From: Acanthornis magna
Lineage: Eukaryota; Chordata; Aves; Passeriformes; Acanthizidae
Direction: 5' to 3'
Length of the DNA: 64,000 bases
Assembly (NCBI GenBank): GCA_036785705.1
Contig: JAWUZG010000056.1
Coordinates: 8,619,001-8,683,000 of the forward strand
In this document: piece after piece, positions 1 to 12,900 of the stretch
Layout: the number at the start of each line of letters is the position of its first letter
Position numbering within the stretch: the stretch's first letter is position 1
Program-made: the position numbers and the translations under genes
The notes under the pieces: model-generated
Databases searched by the model: none
Told to the model about the DNA's origin: nothing
Seen by the model: only the letters and a program-made list of their open reading frames with translations

Positions 1-180
1 AGTTTTCAAACATTAATTGATAGCCTGGCTTGTCTGCATTGTTCAGCAGAGAATTTTGCTTTTTTGTCAGCTTTAGGTTCCACTTTTAATTTTAGTTGAT
101 GTTTTACCACGGACTAGACACCAGGAGGACAATACAGCCCACTTCTCACTGTGACATTTCTTTGCTAAATCCCCCACTAT

Positions 181-215
181 AGGTGTTCACTATTAAGTTC
201 TTATAGTGAACACCT
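181..215. repeat. Perfect 13-bp inverted repeat (hairpin)
   Basis: AGGTGTTCACTAT (181-193) is followed by a 9-base spacer and its exact reverse complement (203-215). The stem is perfect. No target-site duplication or larger terminal inverted repeat was seen around it, so a MITE origin is not shown. Confidence 0.7.
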
Positions 216-3200
216 CTAAAACAGAAGACATAACTAAATAAAAAACTTTTTTTCCTTTCCAGATCATATCAATTTAGTTCTTATTCAATTTCAAAGGCAC
301 AAATTTCAACATCCAATGGATGTCAGCAGACATGATTTCTTTGAAGTTTGAAAATTCCATCATTATATCCAATCCAGTAAAGTTTTATGCACATATATTA
401 TTCTTAAAGAGGTGTAATCACTGGTTGACCTTAGTGGGATGGTTAGCGTGAGAGAAGGTGGCAGGATTGGGCCCCAAGTTTTCATAAATAATAAAGAACA
501 TCTCCAGATGAACATTCCACTGTTAGTTTTTATAGTGCCTTCCACAGCCAGCCCACATGGTCTCTCACACACATTCATAGATGCCAGAACAATAACAAAT
601 TAAAGTTTGGTTTATAAAAGGGCCTTGGCTCAGATGCTGCTTATACAAGTTTGCATGCTGTTTACCCTGAAAAAGGTGTGGAGCTGACCACAATGAGGTG
701 ACAACCTCAATTCCACTCACACATGAGGTGAGAAAACCAATAACAAAACTGCGGGATTAGGAAAGGACACTTTGTTTCTCCTGGCTTGTATGTGAATAAA
801 GTGTGTTTCGTTAAAAAATAAATGAAACCACTTTGTAAAGCAGACTAAGGAAATCTCTCTTCCTCCTTAGTACATATATGCATGTAAACATTTTATATAC
901 ACATATATAAAGAATATATAGAAATATAAATGTCTGATTGTACACACATATTCATACTAAACATGATGATCCACAGAAAGATGAGGTCCTAAATTATTAT
1001 TGCCCTACCTTACCATCCCTTGCAGTCAGTGCAGATTTTCATTGACTTCAGGGAAACTGGATTTCTAAGCATTACACTCCCCCTGTGCTGAGCACTGGTT
1101 CAAGGACAACATTATTATACCAAAACGCTGCCTGTGCTTTCAAAGCAGGGTTTAAGAGATTGAAGGGTTACATTCTGCTTCCCTGAACTATTTAGATTTA
1201 CCTTCACGGCTTGATCCTCCAGAATACCCTTAAAATCCAGTGTTGTCTGTTAAAGTAGCATGTGCAGAGAATAAGGCAAATACCTTGGAAGATGAATCAG
1301 TATTATTTCTGTCCAATTCAACGTGAATGTTCTCACAAACATCAAATGGACCTGAAATTTAGACCCAAATTAGAACAATTTTTAAAAGGAAGACAAATGT
1401 TTCACCACACCCACATAACTTCAAAGGCTTTTGTGTAAATTTTTAAAAAATATATACAACCAAACGCCTGATTGCAGACATCTCCGTAAAACTTGGTTGT
1501 CCCCGTAATTAACCGGGGATACCCCAAGCTACATTAATTGCTAACAGATATGCAAAAACTAAACTATGTTTGCTTAAACATGCACTGTTCAACGCCAGAA
1601 AACATTCTACAAGAGATTACACAGACCAAGCAGATACATGTGGCAGGGACATTTCTATTAGAAACACTCTAAACAAAACCATTTAGTACAGAGTACATTT
1701 TGCTTAAAAGATATACACATGGCATTAGAGCAAAGCTGGGAACAACTATCAGAACTTTAATTGACTAAAAAAATAACTGCCAGTATTTATAATTCTACAA
1801 AGAAAAGTGTCAAAATGAGTTCACTGGAAAAAATCTCAGTTCTATCCTGCACGTGTGCACATGATGTTTTCAGGCCATTAAGGCAGCAGAAATTAAAAGA
1901 AAATACTTTTTTTTTAAAGTAAAAAGGAAAACCATTATTTGTGAAGTAGCACAGAAAAAAAGGAAGGTTTTTGTTACAATTCTGAGAAGATACCTATGCA
2001 ACTTTGTTAAATAAAGAAAAAATGCTTTAGATACACTCCCCAAATTAACAGCTCTTCCCTGTCTTTGGGGAGAAAGGCAGTAATCCTTCACTATCAGCAA
2101 TTACTGTACACAATGCACTTGCAGTATCTCAGCTTGGTTAATGAGTAGCAGGCAAAGTAAAGCAAAATCTCCCTCTAATCCCTGCCCATTTGCTGTAGGA
2201 AGGAAAGAAATAAACGCAGAAAACTTCTGATGCAAAATTTAAGTAACCCAAAGGAGAAGCAAAAATAGATTCTGGAAATGCTTAACCTATATCCTGTTCT
2301 ACCCCATATGGCTAATGGAATTATATATGTCTAAGAAACAAAAGATTTAACCCACAGTAATTTTCATATCCTTGATTCTTCTAAGGTCAGACAGAAAGAC
2401 ACTGTTCTCATTTTATTTATTAATCCATAAGAACATTCTAATATTTTGCAAACTGGTTGCACAATGTAGGAAGAATTGGTTTCCAGCACTAGCCTTCAAT
2501 CTGTAGTCAATTCTATATGTCATCTATATCAACTTCCACCCTTTGATGTTATGACAGCACTTCAGACCAGCATCTGGTGTTTGAATTTAGATTCCAGTTT
2601 TATATTGGAAATGGTATTTTCATTTATACACCAAATTTGAAAAGGCTTAATCCTCAGATCTCTTGCACAACCTATCACTGCTTCAGTATCATGCAAGTGA
2701 CAAACACTATTGGCCAAAAGAGAGAAGTTTGTGCAGAATAGATCATGTTAATAAAAAACACTCTAAACCTACTATTTCTGTTAATACAATTCTTTCCATA
2801 GCCATTTTTGGGGGAAAGAAAAGGTCATTTCTTTATTATCTCTATAGATGCAAAAGCAGTAAAAGTTCTGGCAGGCCTAGAATCAACAGGATCCAAATCT
2901 CCATAAGACTTTTTTGAAAATTGGCAGACTTTAGCTTGAGAGCAAGCCTGTGAAACAGATATTTTCAGACTCATACTTCTCCCCTCTAGTAAACTTGTCA
3001 TTGTAACACCTTTATTCTCAGCCTAAACCTGTGTACACTTCTAAGCTTACTAATGTAGCTGTCCCTAAAAGAAAAAAGCAAAAAAAAAAAAAAAGGGAAA
3101 AAAAATAACACCTCTTCAGCACCATGAACGAAACCTAAAACCCAAACAACTCATTCTAAGCCCAACGACAGGCTGTAATCAAGGCAGAATGGGATCTGAA

Positions 3201-3344
3201 GCTGAACGTTACTGCTTTCTCTTATACTCTTTGTTTCCTTTACCGAGCTGGAGATTAATTTCAAATTTGTGCTAATGAAACACAGCATTGTCTAAATCTG
3301 GAGCTTCATGAACTCCCATGAGTACCTTTCACTTGCAAACTTAC

Positions 3345-3428
3345 CTGTTTTAGGCCTGGCCCTCCTCTGAGCACATTTTACCAGATGGTCCAAGTTACAT
3401 TGGGTATTAGTAGATACAATACAATAGA
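3345..3428 (-). other. Candidate internal exon, unknown protein
   Basis: On the minus strand an 84-base block is bounded by an acceptor (pyrimidine-leaning tract ending CTGTCTGTAG) and a near-perfect donor, AACAG|GTAAGT. It stays open in one frame with 2 leading bases, 27 codons and 1 trailing base, and reads ...STNTQCNLDHLVKCAQRR... . I do not recognise the protein. In AT-rich DNA a block of this size with good splice sites can occur by chance, and no partner exon was found, so this is a weak call. A non-coding RNA exon is equally possible. Confidence 0.2.
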
Positions 3429-6400
3429 CTACAGACAGTACATGAAATAAATGAGCTGATAAAAAATAACACTTAAATTCTGAATGCTTGCCTAAGATAA
3501 TTAACATTAGCATAGGGTAAATTTGAAGTTCTCCATTTGTAGAGCAGGAATAATTATAGGAAATTTTACTACAGTATTTGGAGAATTCAGATACCTTTCT
3601 TCATTCTGTGGTTGTAACTAGGATGGGAAATAGGTTAATTGACTACATTTTTTACATGCCATAAGCAAAACCAGAGGAATACTTCTGAATTTCATGGTTC
3701 TGGAATGTTCTAGTAATGTACATAGTTTTGAATAGTCACACTTCATGTCTTAAAACAAATTTAAAAGTCACTAAGGATATGAGCCAGTGAACACTTTAGC
3801 GTATATGTACAAGATTAGTTACAATCATGCTCCTTTCTGCAGGTCAGTGAATTCATTAGTTACATGTATTTTCTGAACACAGAAGTGTTATGTCCTTCCA
3901 TTAAGAAAGAAAAGACAGATAACTGTAAATTAATGAAAATCATTTGTACAATTCTTTTGTTTTGAAATCTTCTTTAGCTGTCTCATCTGTAGCAGGTGTC
4001 CCATATAATTCAGCATATTGCTGAACGTGGACATTTGGTTTTAGTAGATTTTGCTTTCTACATCTACATTCATTCTCCTAGTAATAACAGCACTAGTTTT
4101 ATTGTTTCTTTCCACACAGATCATAGACTGTGCATTCGATCTAGTAATTTATAGTGCTTCCTTTCTGACAAAGTATCTGTCAGATACTCAAACAAAATTC
4201 CTTTGTAACAAGTATTTGGTGCATCCAAGTTTAACTTCCTCCAGAAAATTAAGATTTTCCACAGCTCTTCTCAGTCTCAATATAGTTGGCAGCAATTTAA
4301 ACCACATCCTTATGTCTTCTTACATTCTAAAGAAAGTCCAACAGCTTAGTTTGGGCCAAAAAATATTTATAAAATACACACATAGCCCGCTCCAGGCCCA
4401 AGTTCATTGGAGAAAGCAATACATTTTGCAATAATCCATAAGCTCTTTTAAAAAATAGCAGCTATTCAGTGTTAGCCACTTATTGTGTTATTTGTCCATA
4501 GCTGTTCACAGAATATACTAACAGCTTTCCAGGAATTCAGGAAAAGATAACCCTTCACTGAGAAGTTAATAGAAAAATCCAGCAAAGCACAAAAAGATTT
4601 ATGAGGGAAGGAGCAGGCATGGCATTTTTAAAGCATATTTCCTTTCTAGCTGAACAGTGGCATCCAAGAATTTACCAAGATAATCTTCAGGGGTTTGCCA
4701 TTGCGTTCAGGGGAAGGCAAATGTATTTGAGGCGTATAATGAGGTACAGAATATTTCTAACTCATTTCTGCACAGGCAGAGTATTACAGCAAGTGGAAGG
4801 ACCATCTTTTCAATCACAACAATCTATGAAGTCTATTCTAAACATGGAAGCATTACTAGTGCAAAATGATTTTGCACTCTGCTTTGGAGAAGGGTTAGCA
4901 TCTCCTGCCGTTTGTTGATTTTTGGTTTCCTTTTAATTTGTTTGCAGGGGTGTTACTATTTGCATAGCAAGCGATTTAAAGGCCTCATTGAGGAGCAGAA
5001 ATTAATGTGATAGACTTCACGAAAAATGTTTAGACTTACAGGTACTCACACAATTAGCTTTCTAGTGACTACCTCAGAATCAGAAAGCAGTGTATACCTG
5101 TCAGTGGCAGCAAGCCTTGCTGCAGGGCTTTTGTTTGTGCATTTACTCTGCCTTTCTGAAGTATACTACGGATTACAGTGAAGAATGCTGCTAATCTAAT
5201 TTAACTATGCCTATAATAGTCTGAATAAAATGTGACACACACACAAGTATACACACTTAACACCACAGTTTTGCAGAGGTCTGGCTCATTCAGTTCTTAG
5301 AACGAGAACAGCACTTGAGCAATATTCCTCACATGATTCATTACACTTTTGCCTCAAAGGCTTCCTGCCATAGAAAATCTTTTCATTTTCCCATTTTATT
5401 TAATTCTTTAAGATTCTCTAAGAGCTTCAAATGAAATAAAGCGTTCAAATATTCCTTTATGGCAACACAATTCCCATATTCTATTGATTTCTCTTTATGT
5501 TTTTTCTTTTTTTTCATTGAAATGTCCCAAGAATGTCCCTAAGGAAGCAATAGCGTATTAATTATTGTTTGGTTTATTCTTACAAGAACAGTAATTTAGA
5601 TTATTTTATTATGTTCCAGACAATGATTGCCTAACCAGATAATGTAAGCAAAGTAAAGTAAACTGGAAACTGAGTTTAATTACAAAAACAATTGCTTGGA
5701 TTGCATTTGTGGTTGAGAAATACCAATTAATTCAGTTCATAGTGCAGGGATGATTATCACAATATCACAGTGATAAACAAGTAATGAAGAAAAAAGCTTT
5801 CACCAAGGAGTAAATAATGCAATTGAAGAAAGGTTCTAAATAGGTGCTATAGTATCTCTGCGGAGACTCCTAATCTTGTATTTGTCACAAGACTGTGTCC
5901 CAGATAAAAATATTACGGTGGCCAAATGAGTGTTTTCATTTATACCAGATACATCATTCACCACGAAGTAGTAGAATATTGGTAAAGACAGACATAAATA
6001 CTCTTATCCTGTTCTTATTGGCATCACAGTGACAAGAGAGTGTCAGAGTCATTATTTCAGCCCAACATACCTGAAGATGATCTTCTGGGACTACATATGA
6101 AACTCTTAAAGACAGCCTGCATCACTCTTGGTGTACAAAGTAGGCACTTCAGAACTCAGACCCTGTGTTCATAGAAGTAGATGCAGATAAATCAGTTTCA
6201 TACCATTTGGAAAAATTCCAATAGCTATACATTTTTCAGCATCATGAAGTAAATTTGGTAGATTATAGGTAGATTTGAAAAGAGATTGTGGGGGTTTGTT
6301 CACTTTTAAAATTTCCAGTACAGTACTTTTATTAACATTCCTGAAAGATAGTGAAAGACTCAACACAAAACCAAAAGGAAGGCAAAAAGATGGGACCGAC

Positions 6401-6509
6401 AAAGACAGGCTGAAAAGGAACATCCTCTAAAATATTTGTTCTATTTTCAACTGCATGAATGACCACACATTTCAATTCATTCCACTGACAGCTTAATTAC
6501 ATAAACAAG

Positions 6510-6940
6510 TCTACTGGACCTGATGAGATGCATCCCAAGACCCTGAAAGAATTGGCTGGTGTAGTTGTGAAGAGTTTCTCCATCATACTTGAAAAGTGAA
6601 GACAGTCAGGCAAAGTCCCAGTAACTGGAAAAATGGGAATATCTCCCCCATTTTTAAAGAGGATAATGAGGACTGTGAGAGCTACCAGCCAGTCAGCCTC
6701 ATCTCAGTGCTCATTCATATCATGGAACAATCCTCCTGCAAGTTATGTCACCACTCACATCAGAGTCTGCAGTGACAGGACAAAGGATAACTGTTTTAAA
6801 GTGAATTGGGATAGATTTAGATTGGCTCTAAGGAAGAAATTCTTTTCTGTGAGACACCAGAATAGGTTGCCCTGAGAAGCTGTTGATGCCCAATCCCTGG
6901 AAGGGCTCAAGGTCAAGCTCAGTAACTCGATCTACTGAAA
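6510..6940 (+). mobile_element. CR1-type LINE fragment (RT piece joined to 3' end)
   Basis: The block reads like a decayed avian CR1 non-LTR retrotransposon on plus. Bases 6516-6720 match the part of ORF2 encoding the reverse transcriptase start: one frame gives PIFKE and then SYQPVSL, the usual PIFKKG...NYRPVSL signature. From about 6770 to 6940 it continues with the family's 3'-end wording (GATTTAGATTGG..., GGTTGCCCTGAGAAGCTG, CCCTGGAAGGGCTCAAGG). The middle of the RT gene is missing, so a deletion joins the two parts near 6720. Frames are broken and the element is dead. Assignment rests on remembered family wording, not an alignment. Confidence 0.82.
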
Positions 6941-9900
6941 TAATTCTGCTTCACAGCAAAAATGGAACTCATGAAGTATGAGGTAAAAGAGATAGATATG
7001 TTTTGGGCTTGGGGTTTTTGGTTGTTCAGGGTTTTTAAAAAATAATTCTTATATTGGGCAAGATCTGTTCTCAAATTTTCCCAAGACAAATGAATAATAC
7101 CTTCTTACAACATCACCACATCCTGTGTAGTATTGTAAAATCTTACTTCTGAGTTGTCATTGATGTATTTAATGAAAATTAAGCATAGAAAGTTAATTTC
7201 TGCTTATCCCACAAATAATCTAGCTTTTTAAAATGGTCTAAGATTACAGATTCCATGTACAATGACTGCAGATTTCATAGCTAGTGGTAAAGTTATCGTC
7301 ACCTTTCTGTTAGTATTGGAATGAAATTATGCCAAAAAAAAAAAAACAAACTTGCTAACTTTTTCATTACAAACTCAATGAAAAGTTTTAAGAGAAAGAA
7401 AAATTACAAAATAGGGGATAGGATTAATTATCTTCCAATGCATTATTTTATTCAGTGTGCAAAGGACACAGATTACATAGTTATATTTAAAGTAATTTAC
7501 CTTGCTGTAAACACCTTTTGGCTAAAGGAGTTATCTTGACACCCAGAAGCAGTTTGAGATATAGCAAGATTACAGGATTATGAACAATAAAACATCAAGA
7601 AGCTCTACTTCCTCTCCATGTTGCTATAAGTAACAATGTTTTTTATCCATTCTCAATTTATTTGCACTACTTCCATCTTTTAATGTAAATATTTTACTTT
7701 CTGGAAGTAGTGATCAACATGACAGTTCATCTTTATTTCATGTTAGCAGGGACCCCAGATCTTATCCAGGGTTACACCGATACATCACACAGCTATGTAT
7801 GTACACCACTCCAATTTAAATGGACTTTCACTGACCTGGTGAGCTAACTTGCTTATAAATCATCATTACTACAGGTGTTTCTTGCCCCAAGATATGTAAG
7901 AATCAAACATCTCATATGCAACAGCTTTTCCAACAAAAATCATACAAGATTGAAACCAAATGTTAACCAATAACATCAGTAAGTAAATAAAACTATTTTC
8001 ATGAAGTCTTAGGATTTGAAAGCACTTAAGACAATCTAGACCACTTTCTGCCCGAAGATAATATTAAGTCTGTGTATGAAATTGCTGGAAATGTCAGGAA
8101 CTGTGGACACTACAATACCTTAGGAAATGTATTCCATTTCCCTGTATCTTAATTTACCAAGTATCTGGTTTAATTCATCTGCATTTATACATCTTCTTCA
8201 CAAGAGGCATACATCTATTTTGGGTTTGCAACAGTCTTTCACATATCAAAGAACTGATATAAAAGTTTCAGTGAAGAGAGGCCAGTTCCACTTGTCTTTC
8301 CTTGTAAGTCATATTTCCTAAGCACTTAGTCATTCTTATTTTTCACCTTGGTGAAAAACTCTCTCCATCCAGTCCACACCTCCCCTTAAATGCGACAATC
8401 ACTTACACAATACTTAACTTTCCAGACAGAGAAGCACTGATACCTATCTCTCCAAATAGTCCTACAAAACAGACTGGTACCCACCTAACAATAGATGCAT
8501 CAAGACTAAGTTTTACCAGCCTGCTTAAACGAACCTCAAAGCTGAGATAAATGTCAAACTCCTTCTCCTCTAGGCAGAGAGGAGAAGGGCTAATGGCCTG
8601 GCAGACAGAAATTAAGTTAGCTTGGTATAATTTCCCCACAAAAATTTTGTTTTGACCATTAATCACCTTGATTTTTGGGGTTTTTTACAAATACTTCTTT
8701 TTATGGGAACTGAGCTAAAGTTCACTTATCCGAAACATTGTACCTGCTTTCTCTCCCTTCCCAAAGACAGGCATTGATTTTTTCTCCTTCCAGTCTTCTG
8801 CATCTTAACTAGCCTTTGAAAAAAATTCCAATGGATAGTCCTGAATATTCCATTAACTGGCAGTAATAAAACCTCACTATAGATACATTAGACTTGTTAC
8901 TTTGCTGTCAAATGCATTGTTTGCATGTCTCCAGTATATGGCAACCCAGAGTAAGAAAACAGTCTCAGTGAGCCAGATTAGATGTCAGAAAAAGTGCTCA
9001 GCATTTAAAGCAGAAAATGATCAATCCTTGCTATTGCAATCAATCGCAAATATTTCCTAATCAGTTTATCTTAATGTGATATTAAGATAAGATAGCTATA
9101 TTTATTAAAAATATTTTTAAAATTAAATAAAGGAAGCCACTGGTAAAGCAGTAGAGTGCTCAAGTCATTGGTTTTCTTCTTCACCTAACCTGACAGCTGT
9201 TTTGATCACTTGCAAAAGTTTTCTGTTGCAAAAATAAAGAGCTCACTGACATTTGAGGTTTAGCTTTACTCATCCATCCTCTTCCTGCAGCCTGAGACAT
9301 TGACGTGACATTAATCCTGAGCAGCTGCTTTATACAACGAAAGGAATTTGTTATGGAGAGTTATTTTAAAAGTGCAAGTAACCAATTAATAACCAAATGT
9401 ATAATTTCAGAAAAACTTTACCAAACGCTTGAATTTTTTCCTTATAAAGTCACCTTAATTTTGATGAAAATTTTCATCTGAAGAAAGGGCCAAATTATTT
9501 GCCTGACTTCATTTCTTACATGTGAAGATACTTTACAAAATAAACAGCTGAAACATAGAAAAAATTGGATTTTTTCCTGTCAGACTCAACATTTCAGATT
9601 TCTGTCACTATTAGAACAACTCACTATCTCTATTGTTCCCTTAAGTAAATTATCAATACACTAGTGGTGTTATGCATGGTCCTCAATTGCCCTGAGGACA
9701 AATGTGATTGACATTCATATTCCTTCCAGATGTTATGTTTCCCATAGCACTCTTGATAAGAGAAAGCATAAGCAGATCTTACTCAGTGGGATTTTACCAG
9801 TCCATGTCTTTAAACATGAGCAAAGAGAAATAAATCCTTAACTACATCTTGTTTAGAGTCGATTGTTTAACACTAGCAGATAAGATGGTTTTCACCCTCT

Positions 9901-12900
9901 ACATCTCATACACACCAAAAAAAGTCTCCAGTAGTGTCTGTACTGTATCCACTCATCACAGAAGAGGGGAAACTGGGGCAATAAAGTTATATTTTCATTA
10001 AAAAACTTTGATAAAAGTTGTCCATAACTGAATTAAGTGTCAAAGTAAGAAGATACTGACACAAGCAGCAGCTTCTTCTCTTGCACAGACCTTCAGAACC
10101 ATGTGAAGCTACAATCACCACCTAGCAACACAAGTTACAAAATGCTCGGTGTGTTCAGTGACCCCATTTAAGCAGTCATTCACGGGGGCTCTCTCTCACT
10201 CCATTTGATATTGCAGAGTCTTGTCTACAACAATTATCTCTAAATTTCCAAAAGGAGCCCTAGCCCAAACAATCTGTGTGACGTGAAACACTGTGAATCA
10301 AGGATGTAAAACTAATCCCCCAAGTGTCCACAGCTGATGTGAAAACATATCTGCTGGCCTCAAATATTCACTCATACATAAGCTGCAGGTTGTCATGGAT
10401 TCAAAGTTCAGAAAGGTTTTAATATGCAACAGTTTCACGAAGGCTGAGTTCCTAGGAATTCTAGTAACTTACCCTAGTTTCTGTTTACATAATTCATGAA
10501 AGCAGATATAGATCTGCTCACAAACTAATCTGAAAAGTTTTGGGAAAAAAACCCACCACACTCAAATGTTGTATCTAAGAAGAAAAACAAAATACCCCAG
10601 ACAATAAAAATTTGTGTACCACATTTGTTAAGGTGAGTCAATGCAGCAAAAAACGTGAAGCATATTGGTTGTTCTAATGTTCAGCAAAAGCTTTGCAATA
10701 CTGTATTATTCTAGAAATTGTAATTGAATGTTTAATTGCTGCAGTTGTTGAAAAAACCCTCTACAGACATAGAAAGGCTTTTTCCCAAGGCTCAGAACAC
10801 TAACATATTTTCACAATAATTCATGCTTATACACAATCAGTGATTCTCTCTTTTCTGGAACCATGCCAGTAGCATTAAGAGTGGTTTCCTCGATTTTACC
10901 TCTGTATAATTTTTGAAACACGCATTGCAATGGCAGTTCAAAATTTTCCCCCAATTCATCTGTTTGGTTTCAGGAGTTACACATGGACAGAAAAAAACCA
11001 CTACAAAAAATTCAAGGTATTCAAGGATGACTTACTTCTTTTTTCATTCTTTCACCCTACTAAATCAACTCACCTTAATAACCACAGTTACCTAAGTCAT
11101 ATACTAATTGGTTGTTGGTATCTCACAAGAGGATATTCCAATTACCATTTAATTAATTAGACACCAAATAAACAGACACAGATTTTTCAGCAGGAAAAGA
11201 GGTGAACAAGTATAGCAGAAAGTTGTCTATCAAATAATGATTAATTCAGTGGCAAGGACTAAGGGGCATTAAATGAAAGTAGCAGACAGCAGGTACAATA
11301 GAGAAATTAATTTTACACTGTAGAACTTACTGATTTATGTAGCAAATGTTCAAAGACAAAACTTTAACATTTAGTAAACAAAGCATCACTTTTGGTTCAG
11401 TGAGTCTGTTAGATGCAGATTGTTGGAAGTAGAAAAGTAACATGAGAAAGTATCATTACATATTTGCCTAAGTTTTATACTCTTTAGTCCTTTGCTCTTA
11501 GGCAGTTTAAAAGAGTCTTCTGAAATAGAAGGTCATTGGACTGACTAGCATGACTATTAAAGTCTACTGAAAGCTCCTAAACAGAGGAGAAAGATTTTGA
11601 ACAGCAATTTGTGAGGGACAGATCAAAGTCCCTGTTTGCTGGGAGTATAGGCACATCTAGCATACAAATTTTAAAATTAGGGTTTTCTCTTTATTAATTA
11701 AATATTGATTTAATTTTTTTTCCTTTCTGATATTACATATCATTAAATGAAGAATTTTAAAATGGGGAGGTTAGGTCTTCATTCTCATAAAACACATTTT
11801 AAACACTCAGGAGATAAAGTTTGTGACTCTGATTAAACATTTCCCATAGGTCTCCCATAAAACTCTCCCAGTTCAACATACTACTAATTTTAAAAAATTA
11901 TGTTTACCTTGCAAGGACTCCATTCTTGAACTCCTTCAATATTTCTTAAATCACTAACTTAATGTTTCCTGAAAAAAAATGCTCACAGAGAAAGCATTAA
12001 AAAAAAAGTAAGAAATCTAGGTTGTCTCTAAAAAAGCCTGAGATATCAAGACAGCTCTTTACTTGAGTAGAATTACTGAATTACTTACTGAATGCCTTCT
12101 ATAGTAGATGTAGTTTAGATAGGGGCAGTCATTTTGTCATGGCTTATCTGCACACTCCTTACAACCACACAGACAATCCCTGGGATTTACCATTAAAGCA
12201 CAACATATGGTTCTCTTTTCTTTCTAAGTATGAGGCAGAAGTGTATAACACATGAAAACAGTATGTCTTAAACTGGGAAAATGAAGAGGATCATTAAGTG
12301 TAGTAAGTGAAGTCAGATACATTTATGTTTTCAAAACAGAAAAAGAAACAATAATTATTTTATTTAACTTCCAAAACACTTGTACTCAAATATTTAGATT
12401 GCCTAACTCATTCTTCTGACTTCCAGTGATTTCTAGGTATCTAAAGAGTACAAGTCACTCTTTTGTTCATTTATAAACTTAAAAACCAGAAACAAACCTG
12501 GGTTTAGAAGTCACAGATGACAAAGCAGAAACACGGCAGTGCAAAAGCAAATTTTTTGTAGAAGAAAACATAAGAACTTGCACATTTTCAAACAAAAATG
12601 CCTGCCAGGAATCTGCATGAGCCTCTGGAGGTATTTGAACTGCACTGTCAGTCACTGGCAAAGGCTGCCTCCATTCCTTCCTAGCCACTCATGCACTCCT
12701 ATGTGTGCACCTGCAAGCCAAGAGAGGAAACTTCCTTCTACTGAACAGCTGAAAAACAGATGTCAGGGTATTAAGCTACTGCATAGACAGTTTCAGACAA
12801 TGGATATAATTACTGTCAATGGAAAACATTAACTTAGATTACAGGAAATTTGAAATAAGTGCTAGAAGTGCTCATCAAAGTTCACATCAACACTTGCCTT

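Larger units (their letters stand above)
1..6509. other. AT-rich non-coding stretch, no confident gene
   Basis: I see no complete gene here. The stretch is AT-rich, with A/T homopolymers (a 15-A run at 3080-3094), an AT-rich dinucleotide-like patch around 880-930, a short CA-rich patch at 5231-5263 and a perfect hairpin at 181-215. Open frames of 127 codons (4051-4434) and 105 codons (4601-4918) on plus have no recognisable domain, and the first lacks an ATG at its start. One exon-like block on minus (3345-3428) is listed separately. The look is that of intron or intergenic DNA of a vertebrate. Confidence 0.6.

Noticed and set aside
4051..4434. 127-codon plus-strand ORF with hydrophobic N-terminus
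   Set aside because: It begins at TTG, not ATG, has no recognisable domain, and AT-rich DNA readily gives Leu/Ile/Ser-rich open text.
4601..4918. 105-codon ATG-initiated plus-strand ORF
   Set aside because: No recognised family, no splice or promoter context; length is within what 30 kb of six-frame sequence can give by chance.
6071..6180. Minus-strand exon-like blocks ending at CAG|GTATGT
   Set aside because: Two frames with different acceptors are possible, both short; no partner exon in phase was found.
12539..12832. 97-codon plus-strand ORF overlapped by a minus-strand ORF
   Set aside because: No ATG at the start, no domain, and both strands are open over part of it.
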